NCBI RefSeq assembly: GCF_041821025.1
Contig: NZ_JBGUAY010000010.1
Span: 1 to 64,000 of the forward strand
DNA length: 64,000 bases
Reading direction: 5' to 3'
From: Egicoccus sp. AB-alg6-2
GTDB lineage: Bacteria > Actinomycetota > Nitriliruptoria > Nitriliruptorales > Nitriliruptoraceae
Numbering within the stretch: the stretch's first letter is position 1; the number at the start of each line of letters is the position of its first letter. A model generated the notes under the pieces. That model worked only from the letters and a program-made list of their open reading frames with translations, did not search any database and was not told the origin of the DNA. Shown one piece after another: positions 58,680 through 64,000 of this stretch. Made by a program: the position numbers and the translations under genes.

Positions 58680-59438
58680 TCAGCCCGTCCCTGCGGCCGC
58701 CACCAGCCCGGCCCCATTGGTCGCCCAGTGCGCCAGCACCGGTGCCACCAGGTGCCCACCCCGCAGGCGCAACCACGTGAAGCCCACACCGGCGACGGCG
58801 GTGACGAGGACGGCGCCCGCGATGGCCGAGAGTCCGACGGTCGTGGAAGCCGCGACCTGGTTGATCCGCAGGGCGACGATCGTCGGGGCCACGTGCCACA
58901 GCCCGAACACCGCCGCTGCCCACACGGTGGCCGTCGCCGGCGGCAGCCGGCGCAGGAGCACGGCGAGCAGCACCCCCCGGAAGGCGACCTCCTCGAAGAC
59001 GGCCGTGCCCAGGGGGATGCGGACGAGGACGTGGTACGCCGTCTGCGCAGACGTCAGCTCGGCCCGGTCGTCGTCGAGGAGCGCGCCCGCGAGCGGGATG
59101 ACCTCGCGAAGCGCCGCCGCACTCCCCACGACGACGATGACGACGGCCATGGCGACCACGCCGTGCATCACGCCGCGCCGGACACGCGCACGTCGCAGCC
59201 CGAGCTCCTCCCCCGTGAGACCGAGCCGATGCGCTGCTCCCAGCAGGACCGCGGTCAGCACCAGGTTGCGTGCGAGGTAGGCGGTCTCCCCCAGCACCAG
59301 GTTGGCGAACGAACTCCAGGCGAGCAACGCTGCGGACAGCGCGATCGGGACGAGGAGCCGTGGCTCCTCGTCCCGAACGCGTGGTGGCAGGCGATCAACC
59401 AGTGGCGTCGCCGTCCGTGTCGTCGTCGGTGTCGTCAC
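58680..59438 (-). CDS. CPBP-family intramembrane metalloprotease
   Basis: This roughly 252-residue membrane protein has about seven hydrophobic segments and the CPBP (Abi/CAAX protease-like) motifs: EEVAFRG (the EExxxR site), FGLWH and HWATN, which provide Glu and His residues of the active site. The start is uncertain: GTG at 59438 overlaps the FAS1 gene by 44 bases and reads through a Thr/Pro stretch before the first helix. The open frame goes up to 59582. Overlap suggests translational coupling with the lipoprotein. Substrate unknown. Confidence 0.8.
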   Translation of the reverse strand: MTTPTTTRTATPLVDRLPPRVRDEEPRLLVPIALSAALLAWSSFANLVLGETAYLARNLVLTAVLLGAAHRLGLTGEELGLRRARVRRGVMHGVVAMAVVIVVVGSAAALREVIPLAGALLDDDRAELTSAQTAYHVLVRIPLGTAVFEEVAFRGVLLAVLLRRLPPATATVWAAAVFGLWHVAPTIVALRINQVAASTTVGLSAIAGAVLVTAVAGVGFTWLRLRGGHLVAPVLAHWATNGAGLVAAAGTG

Positions 59439-60894
59439 CGAGGTCGTCGGAGGTGTCGGCCGAGGTGTCGGCGTCCGAGGTCGTGCCGGCATCGTCGCCG
59501 TCCTCGGTGCCGGTGTCGGCGTCCGTGCCCTCGTTCCCCTCGGTCGTGGTGCCGGTCTGCGTGTCGGCGCCGTCCTGCTCATGCAGGGTCGTGTCGATCA
59601 CGTGGATGATGCCGTCGGCGGTCTCGATGTTGGCGCACACGATGGTCGCGTCACCGTGGTCGCCCTGGAGCGTGACCGTGGTGTCGCTCACGGAGACCGT
59701 CAACTCCTGGCCATCGCCGGTCGCTTCGGTACCGCCGGTCGCGTCCGTGTCGTCCGTCGCGTCGGTGTCCTCGGTCGCGTCCGTGTCGTCCGTCGCATCC
59801 GAGCCGCCGGTCGCGTCGGTGTCCTCGGTCGCGTCCGTGTCGTCCGTCGCATCCGAGCCGCCGGTCGCGTCGGTGTCCTCGGTCGCGTCGGTGCCACCGG
59901 TCGCATCCGTTCCACCGCCACCCATGGCGCTGGTTCCGGCCGTCGTGACGGTCTCCTGGTCGACGAGGTCCTGCGCCGTCAGCGCGCCCTGGTCGTGCAG
60001 GTACCACCCGAGGGCGTCCTGGCCGCCCGTGGCGCCGGTGGTCCCGGTCGTGCCGGTGTCGTCCGCGTCGTCGCCCGACGCCGTGTCACCGGTGTCCCCG
60101 GTCGCCCCCTGGAAGGCGTCGTCGATGGGCGCGAAGAGCGTGACCTGGCCGTTCTCCATCTGCGTCTGCAGTTCACCCGGGCGCAGCATGGAAGCCACCT
60201 GGGACAGTGCCGGAAGGGCCTGCACGGCCTCCGCCAGGGTCAGGTCACGAAGCTCGGTCCCGTCGGTCTGGGTGCCGCCGGTGGAGGTGTCACCGGTGTC
60301 CGCGTCGGTGTCCGTGTCGGTGTCGCCGCCGGTCGTACCGGCGTCGCGGTCGCCCCCGGTCGTACCCGCGTCATCACCGGCGTCGTCGTCGCCGGCGTCG
60401 GTGCCGGTCGTGCCCGCGTCGGTGTCGGTGTCGCTGCCGGTCGTGCCGGCGTCGGTGTCGCTGTCGGTCGTACCGGCGTCGGTGTCCGTGCCCGCATCGG
60501 CGTCCGTGCCCGCGTCGGTGCCGTTGGTACCTGCGTCGGTGTCCCCGTCGCGGTCGGACGCGTCGTCCTCCGTGCCGGCCGTGTCGCCACCGGTCGTGTC
60601 GCCACCGGACGTGTCGCCACCGGTCGTGTCGCCGCCCGTCGCGCCCTGGCCCATCGTGGCGCCCTGCAGATCGGCAGCGGCGAGAATCTCCTGGCACTGT
60701 TCGCCGAAGACACCATCGGGCAGGGCGACCTGTTGCGCGTCGGGCTGCGCGTCGGTTTCGGTCTCGGTCTGTTCGGGTTCGGGGTCCTGGGCCGTGTCCT
60801 GCTCGTCGCCGCCCCGGTCACAGGCAGCGAGGGTCAGGGCGACGGCCGCGGACACGGCCAGGGCGCGATGGCCCCGTCGATGGAATGCGCTCAC
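59395..60894 (-). CDS. FAS1 (fasciclin) lipoprotein with acidic repeat insertions
   Basis: This 499-residue protein has a lipoprotein signal (LAVSAAVALTLAAC), an acidic linker of Asp/Thr/Gly repeats (about residues 75-215), and one fasciclin domain in pieces: LRDLTLAEAVQALPALSQVASML, VTLFAPIDDAF, then an insertion of about 27 residues, ALGWYLHDQGALTAQDLVDQETV, then a second insertion of about 80, and LTVSVSDTTVTLQG with ADGIIHVIDTTL. The C-terminus is another acidic tail. A tandem repeat of 54 bp lies in the second insertion. GTG start at 60894. Probably a surface adhesin-like or redox-protecting lipoprotein. Confidence 0.85.
   Translation of the reverse strand: MSAFHRRGHRALAVSAAVALTLAACDRGGDEQDTAQDPEPEQTETETDAQPDAQQVALPDGVFGEQCQEILAAADLQGATMGQGATGGDTTGGDTSGGDTTGGDTAGTEDDASDRDGDTDAGTNGTDAGTDADAGTDTDAGTTDSDTDAGTTGSDTDTDAGTTGTDAGDDDAGDDAGTTGGDRDAGTTGGDTDTDTDADTGDTSTGGTQTDGTELRDLTLAEAVQALPALSQVASMLRPGELQTQMENGQVTLFAPIDDAFQGATGDTGDTASGDDADDTGTTGTTGATGGQDALGWYLHDQGALTAQDLVDQETVTTAGTSAMGGGGTDATGGTDATEDTDATGGSDATDDTDATEDTDATGGSDATDDTDATEDTDATDDTDATGGTEATGDGQELTVSVSDTTVTLQGDHGDATIVCANIETADGIIHVIDTTLHEQDGADTQTGTTTEGNEGTDADTGTEDGDDAGTTSDADTSADTSDDLGDDTDDDTDGDATG
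59756..59890. repeat. 54-bp coding tandem repeat
   Basis: Two identical 54-bp units (59756-59809 and 59810-59863) and part of a third starting at 59864 encode the 18-residue repeat DATEDTDATGGSDATDDT (register arbitrary) in the FAS1 lipoprotein. Exact identity of the units implies recent expansion or strong homogenisation. Confidence 0.9.
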
Positions 60895-61163
60895 GTGTTC
60901 GTTCCTCCGGTCGTCGGCTCCGGTCGGGTGCCGGTGCCGCAGAAACCCACCGTGGGCGACACGTCGCGCCACACGGCCACGCGCCACGGTCGCCCGGACG
61001 GCGGCCGCCGAGCGGCACGGCCGGTCTACCGTGGGCACCGCCATCGTGCGGGCGCTGTCCGGGCGACCGAACGACCCCGTCGCCGAGCTCGACCGGAAAG
61101 CCCTTCGACCGCCGTCGTCGCGGCATGGAACACTGTGCGCCTGCCCACACCCCAGGAGCATCC

Positions 61164-61703
61164 ATGGAGACGTCGGACGTCACCGAGACCCATCCGTCCT
61201 GGCTGGACGTGGACGCGCTCGACGAGGTCCGGCGCCAGGTCCCCATGGTGTACGTGGAGGCGGTCCCCGTACGCGTCGACCACCTCGGGCGCGTCCTCAA
61301 GGTCGGTCTGCTGTTGCGTGCCCAGCCCGACGGCAGCATCTCGCGTGCCGTCGTCTCCGGACGCGTGATGTTCGGCGAGACCCTGCGCGACGCCCTGTGG
61401 CGCCATCTCACCAAGGACCTCGGCACCGAATCGGCCCCCCAACTGCCGCCGGGCATCGCCCCGTTCACCGTCGCCGAGTACTTCCCCGAGGAAGGTCGCG
61501 GCTTCCACGATCCCCGCCAGCACGCCGTGGCGCTGGGCTACGTCGTCCCCTGCGACGGCACCTGCTCTCCGGCGCAGGACGCGCTCGACCTGGCGTGGTT
61601 GTCACCGGCGGAGGCAGCCAGCCCGCTCATCAGCGAGGAGATGTCCGAGGGCCACGGACGCCTCGTACGGCGCGCCCTGGCCTGGTGCGGACAACTGCCC
61701 TAA
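61164..61703 (+). CDS. DUF4916 Nudix-like protein
   Basis: This 179-residue protein matches the DUF4916 group of Nudix-fold proteins: PSWLDVDALDEVRRQVPMVYVEAVPVRVDHLGRVLKVGLLLR, then SRAVVSGRVMFGETLRDALWRHLTKDLG, a degenerate Nudix box without the REEVG glutamates, and HDPRQHAVALGYVVPCDG. So pyrophosphatase activity is doubtful. ATG at 61164 with AGGAGCA upstream. Its stop overlaps by four bases the stop of the aldehyde dehydrogenase gene on the other strand. Confidence 0.85.
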   Translation: METSDVTETHPSWLDVDALDEVRRQVPMVYVEAVPVRVDHLGRVLKVGLLLRAQPDGSISRAVVSGRVMFGETLRDALWRHLTKDLGTESAPQLPPGIAPFTVAEYFPEEGRGFHDPRQHAVALGYVVPCDGTCSPAQDALDLAWLSPAEAASPLISEEMSEGHGRLVRRALAWCGQLP

Positions 61704-63127
61704 CCCAGGACCACCGATCGCGTCTCGGTCATCTCGAGCACGCTGTAGCGCGGACCCTCGCGGGTGTTGCCCGAGTCACGCAGACCGCCGTACGGCATCT
61801 GGTCCGCGCGCCAGGTCGGCACGTCGTTGACGATCACGCCACCGAAGTCGAGTTGCTCGATCGCACGCTTCGCGATCGTCACGTCCCGGGTGAAGATCCC
61901 GGCGTGCAGGCCGTACCTGCTCGTGTTCGCCGCTCGCAGGGCCGCATCGACGTCGGCGTAGGTCGCCACGGCGACGACCGGACCGAAGACCTCCTGGGCG
62001 CAGACCTTCATGTCTGCGCGGACACCGGTGAGCACCGTCGGCCGCAGGACGCCGTGGTCGTCGATCTTGCCGCCGGCAGCCAGGTCCGCGCCGCCGGCCA
62101 CCGCCTCGTCGATCCAGCTGGTCACGCGGTCGCGGGCGGCTTCGTCGATGAGCGCCGACACCTGCGTCGCCTCGTCCAGCGGGTCACCGACCACGAGGGC
62201 GTCGACGGCCTCGACGAGCGCACGGATGAACTCCTCGGCGACGTCCTCGTGCACGAACACCCGCTGGACCGAGATGCACGACTGCCCCGCGTGCCCGTTG
62301 CCGGCGACGGCGATCTTGACCGCTGCGGTCCGCCAGTCGGCGTCGGCCTCCACGATCACCGGCGAGTTGTTGCCCAGTTCGAGTGAGACCTTCTTGCGCG
62401 GCGCCGCGGCGCGGATGCCCCATCCGACGGCCGGCGAACCCGTGAACGTGATCATCGCCACGTCGTCGTGCGCGACGAGAGCGCCGCCGACCGTCGCGCC
62501 GTCCCCGGTCACCACGTGCAGCCACGTCGCCGGAAGTCCGCAGCGATCGATGAGCAACTCGGCCAGCTTGATCCCCGTCAGCGGCGTCTGGTGGGCGGGC
62601 TTGAGCACCACCGGGCAGCCGGCAGCGATGGCCGGCGCCAGCTTGTGGGCCACGAGGTTGAGCGGGAAGTTGAACGGCGTGATGGCACCGACCACACCGA
62701 TCGGCACCCGCATCGTGAAGCCGAGCCGTCCCTCGCCGGCCTGAGAGGCGTCCAGGGGCAGCATCTCGCCGACGAGCGTGCGACAGGTCGCGGCCGCGAA
62801 GCGGAACGTCGACACGGCACGTTCCACCTCGCCGCGGGCGATGGTGATCGGCTTGGCCGCCTCCAGCGCGATGGTCTGCGCGAGATCGGCGCCGACGTCG
62901 GGCTCGGACAGCACCTCGGCGGCCCGGTCCAGGATCTCGGCCCGACGCCACGCGGGCAGCGACTCCTCACGGTGTGCGCGGACGGCGGCGGCGACGGCGA
63001 GGTCGACATGCGCGGCGTCGCACGCGGGGACCTCGGCCAGCAGCCGACCGTCGTAGGGCGCGTGGATGGGCATGCCCGTCGCGGTCGTGACGGCCCGACC
63101 ATCGATGCGGACCGGGACCTGGCTCAT
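61700..63127 (-). CDS. Aldehyde dehydrogenase (semialdehyde type)
   Basis: This 475-residue enzyme resembles lactaldehyde/succinate-semialdehyde dehydrogenases. It has Asn153 in TPFNFPLNL, Glu250 in SLELGNNSP, and catalytic Cys284 in GHAGQSCISVQRVFV. The GQSCxxxQR motif and the FNFPLNLVAHK segment are typical of the group active on phosphonate, lactaldehyde or amino-derived semialdehydes. It overlaps the class III aminotransferase gene by four bases (ATGA). A transaminase-dehydrogenase pair, amine to aldehyde to acid, is therefore likely. Confidence 0.9.
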   Translation of the reverse strand: MSQVPVRIDGRAVTTATGMPIHAPYDGRLLAEVPACDAAHVDLAVAAAVRAHREESLPAWRRAEILDRAAEVLSEPDVGADLAQTIALEAAKPITIARGEVERAVSTFRFAAATCRTLVGEMLPLDASQAGEGRLGFTMRVPIGVVGAITPFNFPLNLVAHKLAPAIAAGCPVVLKPAHQTPLTGIKLAELLIDRCGLPATWLHVVTGDGATVGGALVAHDDVAMITFTGSPAVGWGIRAAAPRKKVSLELGNNSPVIVEADADWRTAAVKIAVAGNGHAGQSCISVQRVFVHEDVAEEFIRALVEAVDALVVGDPLDEATQVSALIDEAARDRVTSWIDEAVAGGADLAAGGKIDDHGVLRPTVLTGVRADMKVCAQEVFGPVVAVATYADVDAALRAANTSRYGLHAGIFTRDVTIAKRAIEQLDFGGVIVNDVPTWRADQMPYGGLRDSGNTREGPRYSVLEMTETRSVVLG

Positions 63128-64000
63128 GCGACGCCCCCCGCGGCGGAGGTCGCATCCAGCGCGCGGTCGAAGGCGGCCAGGGCGTGCTCCACCTGCCCGT
63201 CGGTCACCACCAGCGGCGGGATCCACCGGACGGTGGCGCCGAACGGCCCGCAACTCATGACCACGACCCGTTCCTCGCGCAGCAGGTGCGAGAGGATGGC
63301 CGCGGTGCGGGTGGGGGCGGGCGCCCCGTTCGCGTCCACGATCTCCGTGGCGAGCATCAGGCCGACGCCGCGGTTCTCGGCGATCGCGTCGTGGCTGGCG
63401 CGCAGGCGTTCGAGCCCCTCGAGGAACTGCGTCCCGCGGGCACGGACCTCGTCGAGGAAGCCCGGCGCGGTCAGGACGTCGATGGTGGCCAGGGCCGCCG
63501 CGCACCCCATCGGGTTGCCGCCGTAGGTACCGCCGTGCGAGCCAACCGGCCAGCGCGCCATCAACTCCGCCGACGCGCCGATGGCAGACATCGGGAAGCC
63601 CGAAGCGATGCCCTTGGCCATGACGAGGATGTCGGGTGTGACGTCGGTGTGCTCGATGGCGAACATGCGTCCGGTGCGCCCGAAGCCGGTCTGGACCTCG
63701 TCGGCCACGAACAGCAGTCCGTGCTCGCGGCACCGCTGCGCGAGCCCTTCGACGAACGCCCGTGGGGCGGGCACGTAGCCGCCCTCACCGAGCACCGGCT
63801 CGAGCACGACGGCGGCGACCTCGCTCGGCGCGGTCTGGGTGGTCAGCAGCAGGTCGAACTCCCGCAGACAGCGCGCCACCGATGCCGCCTCGTCCTCGCC
63901 GGTGACGAAGGTGTACGGGAAGGGCGCGACCAGCACCCCCGACGGCAGCGGCGCATGTCCGGCGCGGTAGACGGCCTTCGACGTGGTCATCGCCATGGTC
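63124..64000 (-). CDS. Class III aminotransferase, partial at the window edge
   Basis: The visible 290 or so residues are the C-terminal two thirds of a PLP-dependent class III (ornithine/GABA-type) aminotransferase. Motifs: VAAVVLEPVLGEGGYVPAP, LLFVADEVQTGFGRTGRMFA with the PLP-contacting Asp, the Schiff-base lysine in ILVMAKGIASGFPMSAIG, and GTYGGNPMGCAAALA. The N-terminus lies beyond the window; the sequence runs open to the edge, so the ATG near 63996 is internal, not the start. Together with the adjacent dehydrogenase it should convert an omega-amino acid or diamine. Confidence 0.92.
   Translation of the reverse strand, partial: TMAMTTSKAVYRAGHAPLPSGVLVAPFPYTFVTGEDEAASVARCLREFDLLLTTQTAPSEVAAVVLEPVLGEGGYVPAPRAFVEGLAQRCREHGLLFVADEVQTGFGRTGRMFAIEHTDVTPDILVMAKGIASGFPMSAIGASAELMARWPVGSHGGTYGGNPMGCAAALATIDVLTAPGFLDEVRARGTQFLEGLERLRASHDAIAENRGVGLMLATEIVDANGAPAPTRTAAILSHLLREERVVVMSCGPFGATVRWIPPLVVTDGQVEHALAAFDRALDATSAAGGVA

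Noticed and set aside
59700-60650. CRISPR-like short repeats
   Set aside because: The repeats keep triplet phase and encode an Asp/Thr/Gly-rich protein segment.
59270-62386. 1038-residue open frame on the plus strand
   Set aside because: It covers the FAS1 repeats and other genes on the opposite strand. The Ser/Val/Pro repeats are the antisense of Asp/Thr/Gly coding repeats.

Overview
The window reads as one contiguous stretch of a high-GC actinobacterial chromosome. The evidence is the GC-rich coding bias, the frequent GTG and TTG starts, the 1-8 base gene overlaps, and several actinobacterial markers: a BldD orthologue, a SARP-type regulator, DUF3090 and SCO1664-type proteins, an MSMEG_4193-like phosphatase, and the hrcA-dnaJ-rsmE, phoH-ybeY-CNNM-cdd-era and recO-uppS blocks. 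A deep-branching lineage such as Nitriliruptoria is possible, but this is a guess. I saw no tRNA, rRNA or CRISPR.

Bases 1-7250 are accessory. They hold an orphan ParE/RelE toxin, an alditol oxidase, a graveyard of frameshifted remnants (tyrosine recombinase, RhtA-type exporter, bifunctional nuclease), a RibD_C reductase, a divergent TetR/DUF6326 pair with a strong palindromic operator, a 118-bp tandem repeat array and a SARP regulator. Bases 7261-15078 hold an ABC-2 exporter, deoC with two aldehyde dehydrogenase homologues, and between them an ECF sigma factor with a membrane-anchored GerMN protein and a visible ECF-type autoregulatory promoter. Bases 15134-19070 hold a MocR-type regulator divergent from a PPOX-fold protein, a DMT exporter and a MOSC protein. 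Bases 19099-21981 are a tightly coupled run of a uridine kinase-like protein, a methyltransferase, a Nudix hydrolase and an alpha/beta hydrolase.

Bases 22048-39191 are mostly minus-strand housekeeping: uppS, recO, a GNAT, an uncharacterised kinase-like/DUF3090/phosphatase cassette, DUF2461, proS, an acidic lipoprotein, DUF427, era, cdd, a CNNM protein, ybeY, phoH, bldD, rsmE, dnaJ and hrcA. The phoH gene is interrupted by a 296-residue intein that starts with Ala and has the Trp/Cys/Thr signature of class 3 inteins. Its LAGLIDADG nuclease looks decayed. BldD keeps an exact cyclic-di-GMP signature.

Bases 39399-44390 hold small membrane proteins, an HDAC-fold amidohydrolase, an SCO6745-like protein and a J-domain protein. 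Bases 44387-52729 are a complete sugar uptake and catabolism operon: ROK kinase, Gfo/Idh/MocA dehydrogenase, two RbsC-type permeases, a double ABC ATPase, a binding lipoprotein and a divergent-edge ROK repressor. Bases 52908-57993 hold YbhB, a Mut7-C RNase-domain protein, an RNB exonuclease, a gamma-carbonic anhydrase and a 6-phosphofructokinase with pyrophosphate-type residues. The window ends with a CPBP protease overlapping a FAS1 lipoprotein whose fold is interrupted by acidic repeats, a DUF4916 Nudix protein, and an aldehyde dehydrogenase/class III aminotransferase pair cut by the right edge.
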